A stretch of 64,000 bases of DNA from UTCHB3 sp964625575 (GTDB lineage Bacteria; Bacteroidota; Ignavibacteria; Ignavibacteriales; Ignavibacteriaceae): positions 1 through 64,000 of the forward strand of contig CAZVBQ010000014.1 of NCBI GenBank assembly GCA_964625575.1, read 5' to 3'. The notes beneath the pieces were generated by a model. The model worked only from the letters and a program-made list of their open reading frames with translations, was not told where the DNA came from and searched no databases. Numbering within the stretch: the stretch's first letter is position 1; every line of letters begins with the position of its first letter. Made by a program: the position numbers and the translations under genes. Below are positions 15,296 through 24,973 of this stretch, piece by piece.

Positions 15296-17295
15296 AATTC
15301 CACTTTTAGGTCTTTAAGTGGTTTAATCGCGGGTTCTGAAATTGTTCCTTTATTGTCAGCATCCGGGAAAAGAAACGGCACCTTTCCCGAATTGGTGTAG
15401 AGTGTCTTTGCCCGGATGTTGAGTACTTCGAACCCTTCTTCGCCGGGCATTAGAACATACTCCCGGGTTCCGGTTTTCAGACTCCAGACTATTATCTGAC
15501 CTGAACCGGCCAATGCGGCAAAATGTTCATTTCCCAATCTTCCGGGGTATTCCACTGAAATATCATTTTGCTCGGGTGTGATCAGAGGGCTGTTCTTATT
15601 ACCCGTGTAAATTATTGTGCCACCTTCGCCAACTGCTATTGCCTGTTCCCCCTCAAAGAACAGAGCACCTGAGAGATACCCCAACTCATTTGAGAGCGTC
15701 TTAAAGTTTAATATTTCATCAGTCGACCAAAACCTCACTGTCTGATCGGCCGAGGCAGAAACAAAAAACTTCCCGTTTCCGTTAAAACCCATTGAATTGA
15801 CAGCTTTTGTGTGAGCCGACAAAGTACTGACTTTGCTTCCATTTGCCGGATCAAGATAATAAATAACTCCTTCGCTCGTACCGACTGCCACAAGATCATT
15901 ATCTGGTGACAACGCGGCAGATGTGAACAAGCCCGTTACAGGTGACTGGACAATCGAAGTACTGCCCGATTTAAGAGGGATATTGATGATTCTTGCTTTT
16001 CTGTCGCCACCACAAACCACCAATAAATTCTTGTTTAGCGCTGTTGCCATTATTTCTCTTGAACCGAATTGCTCCTGATAAAGTATTTCCGAACTCTGAA
16101 GGTCGAGCAGATAGAGGTTTCCGTCAGCAGTACCTATAGCCACGCGTCCACTTTCATCATCAAGTGAGATTGAGGTGACGGGGACAAGGCTGCGGAGGAT
16201 GCTTTTTGTTGCCAAATTATTAGCAAGATCCGTGGCAAACACAGAGCCGTCTTCCTGACTGTAGACAAGCCACTTTTTACCCGGGGCAATTTTATTCACG
16301 GTTCCGGAGATACCGTCGAACGATCGTACAGGTTCGTTGGTTTTACTGATGTCCCAAATGAAAGAACGGTGCCCGAATGAAAAACTGAGCAGTTCATTCT
16401 CTGTTCTGAAGACAGTACCCGCTATCATATATTCATGGGCGGGGAATGTTTTTACGACCTTGCCTGATCCGGGGTCGAAAACCATGATCGTATTATCGAA
16501 AGTGGATATCACACCTGATCCACCCGATGGTGAAATGGAGAGGGAAGTGATCAGTGATGCCGGTTCGGGCTTAAGTATGAATGCCTGTTTGAAAGTGTTA
16601 CCATCGTAGTCGTAACGCCTGATCTCTCCTGAGTGGGAAGCGGTGATTATCGATTTGCTTCCCGGAAGCGTTCTGATACCCGATACATCGCTGTCGTATG
16701 CCTGCACGGAATCGACGATAATCCTGCTGAAGGTGTCAAAACGATAGACCATCCCGGAAGTTGAACCGAGAAAGAGCATTGACCCGTCACGTGAGATATC
16801 AGCCACATTAACATCAGCAGTGAAATTTCTGGCAATGTGGTGGATAAATAATGAATCGGACTCCACTCCTGTGAGTAAACCTCCGAATCCAGAACACCAA
16901 TAGAGCCTCGAAGTGGAGTCATAAATAACTGAATTGATCTGGCGGAATGAAATTTTATGTGAAAGGAGCTTTTTGCCGGTAAAAATATTATAAACCGCCA
17001 CAATTCCTTTTGAATCGCCTGTTACGATCTCGGACGTAGAGATAAATGATATCGAGTTGACAATGCCGGGGGCGGTTTTGATCTGGTTGATCACTTCACC
17101 GGAAGGATATCTGCGAACTTTAATAAGACAGTCGAAACCTGAAGTGACGAGGTGGCTGCCGTCAGGAGAAAAAACAGCTGTTTTAGTTCCATTAACGTGA
17201 GATGTTTGAGGTATGACATCAAACGTCTGTGTGTGGCCGGTTCCCAATAAAAATAGTGATAATACCAACATCAGCACCCTGTTTCTCAGAGTCAT
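15292..17295 (-). CDS. Secreted WD40-repeat protein
   Basis: 667 residues. A signal peptide (hydrophobic residues 7-18, cleavage after GHTQ or nearby) precedes at least ten degenerate WD40 repeats, e.g. TKTAVFSPDGSHLVTSGFD near the start and VNSMGFNGNGKFFVSASADQ at about 490. This suggests two beta-propellers. It is presumably a periplasmic or exported scaffold. No catalytic domain and no type IX C-terminal sorting domain are seen at its end (KPLKDLKVEF). It converges with the STAS operon and is divergent from purM. Confidence 0.85.
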   Translation of the reverse strand: MTLRNRVLMLVLSLFLLGTGHTQTFDVIPQTSHVNGTKTAVFSPDGSHLVTSGFDCLIKVRRYPSGEVINQIKTAPGIVNSISFISTSEIVTGDSKGIVAVYNIFTGKKLLSHKISFRQINSVIYDSTSRLYWCSGFGGLLTGVESDSLFIHHIARNFTADVNVADISRDGSMLFLGSTSGMVYRFDTFSRIIVDSVQAYDSDVSGIRTLPGSKSIITASHSGEIRRYDYDGNTFKQAFILKPEPASLITSLSISPSGGSGVISTFDNTIMVFDPGSGKVVKTFPAHEYMIAGTVFRTENELLSFSFGHRSFIWDISKTNEPVRSFDGISGTVNKIAPGKKWLVYSQEDGSVFATDLANNLATKSILRSLVPVTSISLDDESGRVAIGTADGNLYLLDLQSSEILYQEQFGSREIMATALNKNLLVVCGGDRKARIINIPLKSGSTSIVQSPVTGLFTSAALSPDNDLVAVGTSEGVIYYLDPANGSKVSTLSAHTKAVNSMGFNGNGKFFVSASADQTVRFWSTDEILNFKTLSNELGYLSGALFFEGEQAIAVGEGGTIIYTGNKNSPLITPEQNDISVEYPGRLGNEHFAALAGSGQIIVWSLKTGTREYVLMPGEEGFEVLNIRAKTLYTNSGKVPFLFPDADNKGTISEPAIKPLKDLKVEF

Positions 17296-17406
17296 TTCTT
17301 TTTCCTCATAAAGTTTTCTGAATTTCCTCAGATTAAAAATACTAAATCTTTAAATTATAGTTGTAAGAATTTAGTTTTTTCAGATTCCAAGATCCACGGA
17401 GACAGA

Positions 17407-18402
17407 GTGAGCGAGACCTATGAAAAAGCCGGCGTTAGCATCGAGGCGGGCGATGAAACAGTTAGAAGAATAAAGACACTGGCAAGATCAACCTTTGGGA
17501 AGAATGTTCTAAGTGATATAGGATTGTTCGGCTCATTCTTCGAGCTGGATACTAAGAAATACAAAAAGCCGGTGCTTGTCTCAAGCGTTGATGGTGTCGG
17601 TACTAAACTGAAGGTAGCGTTTGCCCTTGACAAACACGACACCGTAGGGCACGACCTTGTAAACCACTGTGTTAACGACATTGCAGTATGTGGAGCTGAA
17701 CCGCTTTATTTCCTCGATTACATGGCCTTTGGCAAACTTGACCCAAGTGTTGCCGAGAAGATCGTGGAAGGATTCACCCGGGGATGCATTGAAAACGGAT
17801 GCGCGCTCATTGGAGGTGAAACCGCAGAAATGCCAGGTCTCTATTCAGAAGGGGAGTATGACATGTCCGGTACGATCGTCGGCGTGGTTGAAAAGGAGAG
17901 GGTGATCAATGGTTCCGGTATTAAAAAAGGAGATCAACTTTTGGGGTTCCATTCATCCGGTTTACACACCAACGGATACTCCCTGGCACGGAAAGTGTTA
18001 TTTAGCAAATATGGTCCGAAGGAGTATATCGATGAACTCGGGGGCAGGCTTGGCGACGCGCTTCTTAACGTTCACCGTTCTTATCTAAAGCTGATACGCG
18101 CACTCCACGAGGCAAATGTGGTAACGGGACTTTCTCACATAACGGGCGGAGGTATAGTGGGGAATACCACCCGGGTAATGCCAAAAGGTTTAGAACTGAA
18201 TATTGAATGGCAGTCGTGGGAGATTCCGCTTATATTTGAGTTGATCAGGACGACCGGGCAAATTTCAGTCGAAGAGATGAGGCACGTCTTTAATCTTGGC
18301 ATAGGGCTGGTTGCCATTGTGCCGCGGGAAAAAGTTAATGAAGCCATCGCGATCTCCAATTCCCTCAATGAAAAAGCGTTGTTGATCGGGGAGATCGTCT
18401 GA
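17407..18402 (+). CDS. purM: Phosphoribosylformylglycinamidine cyclo-ligase
   Basis: 331 residues, full length for PurM (AIR synthetase), which converts FGAM and ATP to AIR in de novo purine synthesis. Family blocks visible are YEKAGVSIEAGD at the start, LVSSVDGVGTKLKVA, HDLVNHCVNDI, GGETAEMPGLY, GFHSSGLHTNGYSLAR and THITGGG-like LSHITGGGIVGN. The GTG start at 17407 is followed directly by SETYEKAG as in other members. Other pur genes are not nearby. An M1 aminopeptidase gene starts four bases after the stop. Confidence 0.95.
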   Translation: MSETYEKAGVSIEAGDETVRRIKTLARSTFGKNVLSDIGLFGSFFELDTKKYKKPVLVSSVDGVGTKLKVAFALDKHDTVGHDLVNHCVNDIAVCGAEPLYFLDYMAFGKLDPSVAEKIVEGFTRGCIENGCALIGGETAEMPGLYSEGEYDMSGTIVGVVEKERVINGSGIKKGDQLLGFHSSGLHTNGYSLARKVLFSKYGPKEYIDELGGRLGDALLNVHRSYLKLIRALHEANVVTGLSHITGGGIVGNTTRVMPKGLELNIEWQSWEIPLIFELIRTTGQISVEEMRHVFNLGIGLVAIVPREKVNEAIAISNSLNEKALLIGEIV

Positions 18403-18406
18403 TCCG

Positions 18407-20044
18407 ATGAGATTTTTAAACTCGATACTGCTCACAATATTAGCTGCCGCCTCAATTTCCAACGTGGGGGCTCAATCCATTGTCGCTCCGGATACAACCA
18501 TAGATGTGATATCTTATCACCTCGAACTAGGTCTGGTGGATAATTTTACGAAAAAAAACCAAAGGGCTTTCGAAGGAATTGAAACCATACGGTTGGTACT
18601 TCGTTCAATCGGGAATGACAGAATTGTCAAACTGCACGCGACGCAGTCGACAATTATTCCCCTTAAGGTCTCGGGCTGTGAGCTTGTAAAACATGAAGGT
18701 GGCAGGCTCTTCTTAAAATTGCCCACTGATGCTAAAGCAGGTGACTCACTTACACTCGTCTTAAATTACAGGCATTCCGGTGCAAACGATGAAGGTCTGT
18801 TCGTCTCTTCCGGCTCGGTTTTTACAAACAACGCGCCAGTGGAAGCGAGAGACTGGTTTCCATGCAATGACCACCCCTCCGATAAAGCCCTTTTTTCAAT
18901 ATCTGTATTGGTGCCGGCGAATGTGACAGTAGGTGCGGTTGGGCTGCTTGATGACGTCAAGGATTCTACCGGTGGGAAAAAATGGACATGGCGCAGTGTT
19001 CATCCAATGGCGACATATCAGATGGTTTTCTCTGCATCTTCCGACTACAAAGTAAAGAAGAGCAATGTCCACTCGAAGATCTCAGGTCGCGATATCCCCG
19101 TGGAACTTTACTGGAGGAAAAAGGAGAATGAAAGGGATGTAAATTACATTCTTGAAGTGATTCCCATAATGCTCGATTTTTTCGAGGATCACTTCGGGGC
19201 ATATCCTTTCGAGAAAATATCATTCGCAACCCTTACTTCCGACTTTCCTTATGGAGGAATGGAGAACCAGAGTTTTATCACTCTTTGTTCGGGGTGCTGG
19301 TATGATCTTCTGGCTGTTCATGAGTTCGCTCACCAATGGTTTGGTGACCTGATAACACCCGCTGATTGGGAAGATATATGGCTTAATGAGGGATTCGCGG
19401 AGTACATGGAGGCCTTTTGGGTTGAGCAATGGACCAAACCCGAAGATGACCAATACCGGGCCGTGATGAGGGATTTTGTTAATTATTATTTTATCGCCAA
19501 CCCGCAGGAAGCGATTTCAGAGTCGAAATGGAATACTGACCTGCCACGGGGTGAGGAGTTCTACAACCCCGCGCTGATATATAAAAAGGCAGCCTGCGTG
19601 ATCTATATGCTGAGAGAAGAAGTGGGGAAGGATAATTTTCTGAAGATACTCAAGCGGTACACGACCGACCCCACACTCCTGTTCGGAAACGCTAAAACAT
19701 CAGATTTTGCCAGGATAACAAATGAAGTTACCGGTAAAGATTATAATTGGTTCTTTGACCAGTGGCTAAAGAATCCCGGTCATCCGGTATACGCGAACAG
19801 ATTCCGGTTTCTGGAAGAGAACGGTACTGACATTCTTGAGGCTACTTTCATACAGGAGGACTGGGAGAGGCTCTATTATAGATCCTCGTTTGAACTTGAG
19901 GTAAAATACAAGGATGGCTCTTCGGAATTATTCACCGGATTTAATTCAGATAATGGTGAGACATTCAGATTTAATGTTAAACCCGGTGCCGACAGTGTGA
20001 TTTTCGATCCTTCTGAAAAGATCATCCTTAAAAAAGTTTATTGA
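18407..20044 (+). CDS. M1 family metallo-aminopeptidase, secreted
   Basis: 545 residues, about the length of the short M1 type that lacks the large C-terminal helical domain. A signal peptide (residues 1-22, cleavage after VGA) points to export. The zinc site is HEFAH (H305, H309) with E328 in WLNEGFAEY, and the exopeptidase substrate motif is GGMENQSF. It removes N-terminal residues from peptides outside the cytoplasm. It is tightly spaced behind purM (four bases), possibly a fortuitous operon. Confidence 0.9.
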   Translation: MRFLNSILLTILAAASISNVGAQSIVAPDTTIDVISYHLELGLVDNFTKKNQRAFEGIETIRLVLRSIGNDRIVKLHATQSTIIPLKVSGCELVKHEGGRLFLKLPTDAKAGDSLTLVLNYRHSGANDEGLFVSSGSVFTNNAPVEARDWFPCNDHPSDKALFSISVLVPANVTVGAVGLLDDVKDSTGGKKWTWRSVHPMATYQMVFSASSDYKVKKSNVHSKISGRDIPVELYWRKKENERDVNYILEVIPIMLDFFEDHFGAYPFEKISFATLTSDFPYGGMENQSFITLCSGCWYDLLAVHEFAHQWFGDLITPADWEDIWLNEGFAEYMEAFWVEQWTKPEDDQYRAVMRDFVNYYFIANPQEAISESKWNTDLPRGEEFYNPALIYKKAACVIYMLREEVGKDNFLKILKRYTTDPTLLFGNAKTSDFARITNEVTGKDYNWFFDQWLKNPGHPVYANRFRFLEENGTDILEATFIQEDWERLYYRSSFELEVKYKDGSSELFTGFNSDNGETFRFNVKPGADSVIFDPSEKIILKKVY

Positions 20045-20069
20045 GACCGTGGAGATCGATGCCGGGTGA

Positions 20070-20417
20070 TCAACCCGGAGGCCATGTCATTTTTCTGCCG
20101 CCGAGGAGGTGCATATGGAGGTGCTGCACTTCCTGGCCTCCGTCATCCCCGTTGTTTATCACCAGCCTGTAACCTTTTTCAGAAATACCGAGCTCAGTTG
20201 CAATCTTTTTGGCAGCCGTGAACAAGTCAACTAACAACGCAGGCTCTGAGGATGGATCAAAATTGTGGATCCGGTCGATCTCTTTTTTGGGGATTATCAG
20301 AATATGAACCGGGGCTTGCGGGTTGATGTCTTTGAATGCCAGAATGGATTCTGTTTCATACACAATCGCCGCGGGAATTTCCTTCCGTATGATCTTGGAA
20401 AAAATGGTCTCGCCCAT
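20070..20417 (-). CDS. HIT family protein (nucleotide-binding hydrolase)
   Basis: 115 residues of the HINT branch. FSKIIRKEIPA opens the fold, FKDINPQAPVHILIIPK is the second conserved block, and the triad is HLHMH in GQEVQHLHMHLLGGR. HINT proteins hydrolyse adenosine phosphoramidates; their cell role is poorly defined. It begins one base after the sigma-54 regulator stops, so it is the third gene of that reverse-strand operon. Confidence 0.92.
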   Translation of the reverse strand: MGETIFSKIIRKEIPAAIVYETESILAFKDINPQAPVHILIIPKKEIDRIHNFDPSSEPALLVDLFTAAKKIATELGISEKGYRLVINNGDDGGQEVQHLHMHLLGGRKMTWPPG

Positions 20418-20418
20418 T

Positions 20419-21774
20419 TTAGTCTCCTTTTTCTATTCCGTATTTTTTCAATTTGTTGTAGAGGTGGCTTCTTTGAATATCAAGATCCTCGGCGGTTTTA
20501 CTGATATTCCAGCCATTCATCTCAAGTTGTCTCAGTATGTAAGCTTTTTCCGCCCTGTCTTTGAAATCCTGAAATGAACTGCTCTCCGAGATCAGATCAT
20601 CGATCGATACTTTTTCAACAGGAAGAAGAAAATCAATGTCATTAAGCTTTATCGTATGCGAATTTACGAGGATGATGATCCGTTCGATGATGTTTCTCAG
20701 CTCCCTGACATTTCCCGTCCATTTTAACTTTTTAAGAAGCGATAGCGCATCTTCTGAGAATGAGGGCACCAGTTTCTTGTGTTTCCTGGCGATCTCACTC
20801 GCGAAATGATTTACGAGCAAGGGGATGTCTTCTGTTCTCTCGCGCAGCGGTGGAACTTTTATTGGTATCACGTTGAGTCTGTGGTAAAGGTCTTCTCTGA
20901 ACTCACCCTTCGAGATCATTTCGACCAGGTCCCTGTTAGTGGCGGAAACGATTCTCACCTCGACGGGTATCTTCTTTGATCCACCAACGCGTTCTATCAT
21001 TCCGTCTTCTATCGCTCTCAGAACCTTTGCTTGTGCCTGCAAACTCATGTCACCGATCTCATCGAGAAAGAGTGTTCCTTTGTCGGCGAGTTCGAATTTT
21101 CCGGTTCTTTGGTTCAGTGCTCCGGTAAAGGATCCCTTCTCATGCCCGAACAATTCCGACTCGATCAACTCGTTCGGTATGGCGGCACAGTTAACCTCCA
21201 CGAAGGGGAAAGATGACCTTGGTGAGTTGGTGTGGATGGCTCTTGCAACCAGCTCCTTTCCGGTGCCATTCTCACCGAGTATCAATACCCGGGCATCGGT
21301 GGGCGCAACTTTGGCGATGATATCCAGAATGGCCTTTATTTGTTTTGAGTTCCCGAGGATCGGGGACGGGGTTTCAATCTCCTTTTTGATCGTTTCAAAT
21401 TCTTTTTTCAGGATCGCCTGTTCTGAGGCGTTCCTTACTGTGATCAGGAGTTTGTCACGGTCTACCGGTTTTTCCAGGAAGTCGAAAGCACCTGTTTTTG
21501 TTGCCTTGATCGCGTTCTCAATATTACCGTAGGCAGAGATGATCACCACGTTCAGGTGTTTATCGATCTCTTTTATTCTCCTGAGGGTTTCAAAACCATC
21601 GATACCGGGCATGTTTATATCGAGAAGCACGGCATCAAATTTTTGCTCCGTGATCAGGGCCAGACCCTTTTCCCCGGTTTCAGCTTCGCCTGTTTCGTAT
21701 CCTTCATACTCGAGTATCATCGCGATACTCTCCCTTATGCCGGGTTCGTCATCAACAATTAAAATTCTTGGCAT
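20419..21774 (-). CDS. Sigma-54-dependent response regulator (NtrC family)
   Basis: 451 residues. An N-terminal receiver domain has the phospho-acceptor D52 (AVLLDINMPG). The AAA+ domain has Walker A GENGTGKE, the sigma-54 contact loop GSFTGA (Ser in place of Ala, a known variant) and Walker B GTLFLDEIGDM. A Fis-type HTH ends the protein (NGWNISKTAEDLDIQRSHLY). It activates promoters of the RpoN type. No histidine kinase adjoins it; the only kinase in the window is at 11773. It is cotranscribed with a secreted protein upstream and a HIT protein downstream. Confidence 0.93.
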   Translation of the reverse strand: MPRILIVDDEPGIRESIAMILEYEGYETGEAETGEKGLALITEQKFDAVLLDINMPGIDGFETLRRIKEIDKHLNVVIISAYGNIENAIKATKTGAFDFLEKPVDRDKLLITVRNASEQAILKKEFETIKKEIETPSPILGNSKQIKAILDIIAKVAPTDARVLILGENGTGKELVARAIHTNSPRSSFPFVEVNCAAIPNELIESELFGHEKGSFTGALNQRTGKFELADKGTLFLDEIGDMSLQAQAKVLRAIEDGMIERVGGSKKIPVEVRIVSATNRDLVEMISKGEFREDLYHRLNVIPIKVPPLRERTEDIPLLVNHFASEIARKHKKLVPSFSEDALSLLKKLKWTGNVRELRNIIERIIILVNSHTIKLNDIDFLLPVEKVSIDDLISESSSFQDFKDRAEKAYILRQLEMNGWNISKTAEDLDIQRSHLYNKLKKYGIEKGD

Positions 21775-21777
21775 TAT

Positions 21778-22425
21778 CTATTTATTTTTGGAATTGTAGA
21801 GTTTCAGAAATTGGGATGGTAAAAGATCATTTTTTTTCTTTAATCCATTCCCAAATTTAATCCCAAGTGAATTAACTTTTATGTCACGGTACGAAATTTT
21901 TGAGTCGAGTTTAAAAGTTTGTTCAAATACTTCAATGAACCAACCGAAAAATTCTGTCACCCCGGGGATGAAACTGTTGAACTCGATATATGCCGTGCCA
22001 AAGAAGTGAGCGAGCTTGTCAATATCGCCTGAAGCCGAACGGGGAGAATCATCGAACAGGTATACCGGAAGCCTTCTGTTTTTCTCACGGCAAATCGAAT
22101 CTCCGGCTGAAAAGAACGGGATGATGAATCGAGTGCCGAATACCGGGGAAACAATGGTTGCCGAACGGACGGGGAGACAGGTCCAGGTACACGCGGCAAG
22201 GGCGGAAGAAATGTCACCGCCGGTGATCCGGAGCGCGTTAAAGTAGATCGAATCCACCAGATCAATATCTGATCCTTTGTGCGGTGGATTGAAAGATTCC
22301 GAACATGTAATGTATTTGGTTAAACTGACAACGTTTTTCCCTGTTGAGCTTGATTGAGAAAGCAAAACCGAAGGAGTGATGACCAGCAGCAGCAGATAAA
22401 TCAGAAAAAAATTTGATGGTGACAT
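21778..22425 (-). CDS. Hypothetical secreted protein
   Basis: 215 residues with a signal peptide (hydrophobic residues 5-23, cleavage near LLSQ). The mature part has several Cys (CSES, ACTWTC) and a YIEFNSFIPGVTEFFGW segment. I do not recognise a family. It is the first gene of a reverse-strand operon: the sigma-54 regulator starts three bases after its stop. Its promoter region is shared with the divergent methionine gamma-lyase-like gene. It could be a sensor-associated or envelope protein of that regulator, but nothing in the sequence proves this. Confidence 0.6.
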   Translation of the reverse strand: MSPSNFFLIYLLLLVITPSVLLSQSSSTGKNVVSLTKYITCSESFNPPHKGSDIDLVDSIYFNALRITGGDISSALAACTWTCLPVRSATIVSPVFGTRFIIPFFSAGDSICREKNRRLPVYLFDDSPRSASGDIDKLAHFFGTAYIEFNSFIPGVTEFFGWFIEVFEQTFKLDSKISYRDIKVNSLGIKFGNGLKKKNDLLPSQFLKLYNSKNK

Positions 22426-22505
22426 GCCGAAATATAAAAAAACTTTAATATCTCGTCCCTTTTTTGTAAGTTTACATAATAACTATAGGTATAAAAGGAG
22501 GTCCA

Positions 22506-23828
22506 ATGGACTCTGAAAATGACAGGCTGAAAACGCTGGATGAGTCGGGTTATTCAGCCGAGACGCATCTTATCTATGGCAAGAACATAAGCAAAAAGTG
22601 GGACTACTCACATCACGTGGTGTCACCGCTTTCTTCATCGGTGATCTTCCGGCTCGACTCTGTTGAAAGAGGAGCCGAAGGATTCATGGAATTCGCCAAT
22701 CCGGCGGTTCTCCGCTCAGATATCGATCCGATTTACATTTACGACAGGCTCGGAGAGCCTAACAAGGAATTGTTGGAAGAGAATCTTCAATTTATTGAAA
22801 AAGGGGAGATGGCGGTAACCTTCGCCACAGGAATGGGAGCGATCTCCGGAGTGCTTGGGATTCTGTTGAAATCCGGTGATGAAATGATCGCGCACCGCAC
22901 ACTTTACGGCTGTACCTTTTCACTCTTCAAGAACTGGTATCCAAGGTTGAACATCAAGTATGTTTCAATGGATCTCACCGCTCATGAAGAATTGGTAAAC
23001 CAGATTACCCCCGCGACGAGAGTAATATATTTTGAGACCCCCGGAAATCCGAATCTTGATCTTATTGATATCTCCGCGATCAGGAAAATAGTTGATGAAG
23101 AGAACGGAAGGCGCGATGAAAAGGATCACATTCACATTGTGGTTGATAATACATTCGCGACACCTTTCTGCCAAAGGCCTATTGAACTCGGCGCCCATTT
23201 TACAGTGCACTCACTGACAAAAGGTATCAGCGGGTTTGGCACAGACATGGGAGGCGCGGTGATAGGTCCAAAACAATTTCAGGATATTTTATTGCTTTAC
23301 CGAAAGGATTTCGGCGCCGTGCTTTCGTCGAAGGCTGCCTGGACCATACTTACATACGGGCTCGCGACGCTTCACCTCAGGATCAGCAGACAGACTGAGA
23401 ATGCAATGAAGATCGCACGGTTCCTCGAAGCACATCCCAAGGTGGAATTTGTTAATTACCCCGGTTTACCGGGATCGAAGAACTATGAACTTGCCCGGAG
23501 GCAAATGACCGATTTCAAAGGTAATTTTGCTCCCGGAAGCCTGCTTTTCTTTGTAGTAAAAGGGGATACCCTTGAAGAGCAAAAAGAGAAGGCGAGAAAA
23601 CTGATGAATTACGCGGCGAAAAACGCGTATACTTTAACTTTGGCGGTAAGCCTCGGACTGACGCGCACCCTGATAGAACATCCGGCAACGATGACACATT
23701 CTGTTATCCCGGCTGATGAGCTTCTCGGGCACGGCATTCATCCCGGGGGTATACGTCTGGCAGTCGGAATTGAGAACCCTGATGACATAATCAAGGATCT
23801 CGACAGATCGCTCGAACAAATCCAGTAA
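22506..23828 (+). CDS. Cys/Met-metabolism PLP enzyme (methionine gamma-lyase / cystathionine synthase type)
   Basis: 440 residues of PLP fold type I. The Schiff-base Lys lies in VHSLTKGISGFGTDMGG, and the upstream block FATGMGAISGVLGILLKSGDE holds the phosphate-binding region. VVDNTFATPF carries the PLP-pairing Asp. It probably cleaves methionine or a related thioether, giving 2-oxobutyrate, ammonia and a thiol, but synthase activity cannot be excluded. The ATG has a perfect AAAGGAGG upstream, and this gene heads a same-strand run with ald, a CoA-transferase and a phosphatase. The context of amino-acid deamination favours the lyase. Confidence 0.82.
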   Translation: MDSENDRLKTLDESGYSAETHLIYGKNISKKWDYSHHVVSPLSSSVIFRLDSVERGAEGFMEFANPAVLRSDIDPIYIYDRLGEPNKELLEENLQFIEKGEMAVTFATGMGAISGVLGILLKSGDEMIAHRTLYGCTFSLFKNWYPRLNIKYVSMDLTAHEELVNQITPATRVIYFETPGNPNLDLIDISAIRKIVDEENGRRDEKDHIHIVVDNTFATPFCQRPIELGAHFTVHSLTKGISGFGTDMGGAVIGPKQFQDILLLYRKDFGAVLSSKAAWTILTYGLATLHLRISRQTENAMKIARFLEAHPKVEFVNYPGLPGSKNYELARRQMTDFKGNFAPGSLLFFVVKGDTLEEQKEKARKLMNYAAKNAYTLTLAVSLGLTRTLIEHPATMTHSVIPADELLGHGIHPGGIRLAVGIENPDDIIKDLDRSLEQIQ

Positions 23829-23848
23829 CAACCAAGTCCGGATATACG

Positions 23849-24970
23849 ATGAGAATAGGAATACCAAAAGAATATAGAAATGAAGAAAAAAGAGTTTCCC
23901 TTGCCCCAGCGGGAGTGGATGCCTTGGTAAGGGGCGGGCATACGGTTTACTTGCAATCTGGTGCAGGTGAAGGAAGCCACTTCTCTGATGAGCAATACAA
24001 GCAAGTGGGAGCAAAGATAGTTTACACAGCCGAGGAGCTATTCACCCGGTCGGAAATTATCGTAAAGGTGAGCCGTGTAGCTGAGGAAGAGTTAAAATAC
24101 CTTCAGGAAGATCAGATAATCATCTCATTCCTGAATCTTGCGGTTGTCAGCAAAAAGGTAATTGCGACTTTTCTCGAGAAAAAAATAATTTCTGTTGGTC
24201 TTGAACTGATTGAAGATGAAGCCGGATTGCCCGTGCTGCACTCAATGAGTGAGATCGCGGGACAACTTGCAGTGCAGGCAGCTGAGAACCTTCTGGAATC
24301 AACAAATGAAATATCCCGGGGGGTTCTTCTGGGTGGCATACCCGGGGTTGCACCCGCGGCCGTTGTGATCCTTGGAGCCGGAGTGGTTGGAACTGTCGCC
24401 GCGCAGGCAGCCATTGGAAGGGGCGCTCAGGTGATCGTTTTGGATAAAGACATTCACAGACTTCGCCGTCTTGAAAAAATGTTTAACAAGCAGATAACCA
24501 CAGTGGTCGCAAATCCATACACGATCAGCAGGGGTGTCAAGTTTGCCGATGTCCTTATCGGCGCGGTGATGATAAAAGGGGAGAAAACCCCCAACCTTGT
24601 CACTGAAGAAATGGTGAAAACCATGAAAAAAGGAAGTGTCATAATTGATGTGTCGATCGATCAGGGAGGGTGCATAGCCACAAGCAGACCCACCAGTCTT
24701 TCCAGTCCCACATACATTATGCACAATGTAATTCATTATTGCGTCCCAAACATTACCGCACTTGTGGCCAGAACAGCAAGTTTTGGTTTGACCAACGCCG
24801 CGCTTCCCTATATTCAGGCGATAGCCGACCATGGCATCAACAATGCGTTGATGAACGACCACGGTCTGACAAAAGGGGTATGTACAATGGCAGGATACTG
24901 CGCTAACGAGACAATTGCTGAAACCTTCAACGTCGAGTTCAGACGTATCCATATCTTTTCGAATAATTAG
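23849..24970 (+). CDS. ald: Alanine dehydrogenase
   Basis: 373 residues, standard for Ald. MRIGIPKEYRNEEKRVSLAP starts the family, HSMSEIAGQLAVQ is the substrate region, VVILGAGVVGTVAAQAAIG the Rossmann NAD-binding motif, and DVSIDQGGC lies at the active site. It interconverts alanine and pyruvate with NAD and ammonia. It starts 20 bases after the PLP enzyme and ends three bases before the CoA-transferase, consistent with an amino-acid catabolic operon. Confidence 0.94.
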   Translation: MRIGIPKEYRNEEKRVSLAPAGVDALVRGGHTVYLQSGAGEGSHFSDEQYKQVGAKIVYTAEELFTRSEIIVKVSRVAEEELKYLQEDQIIISFLNLAVVSKKVIATFLEKKIISVGLELIEDEAGLPVLHSMSEIAGQLAVQAAENLLESTNEISRGVLLGGIPGVAPAAVVILGAGVVGTVAAQAAIGRGAQVIVLDKDIHRLRRLEKMFNKQITTVVANPYTISRGVKFADVLIGAVMIKGEKTPNLVTEEMVKTMKKGSVIIDVSIDQGGCIATSRPTSLSSPTYIMHNVIHYCVPNITALVARTASFGLTNAALPYIQAIADHGINNALMNDHGLTKGVCTMAGYCANETIAETFNVEFRRIHIFSNN

Positions 24971-24973
24971 GCA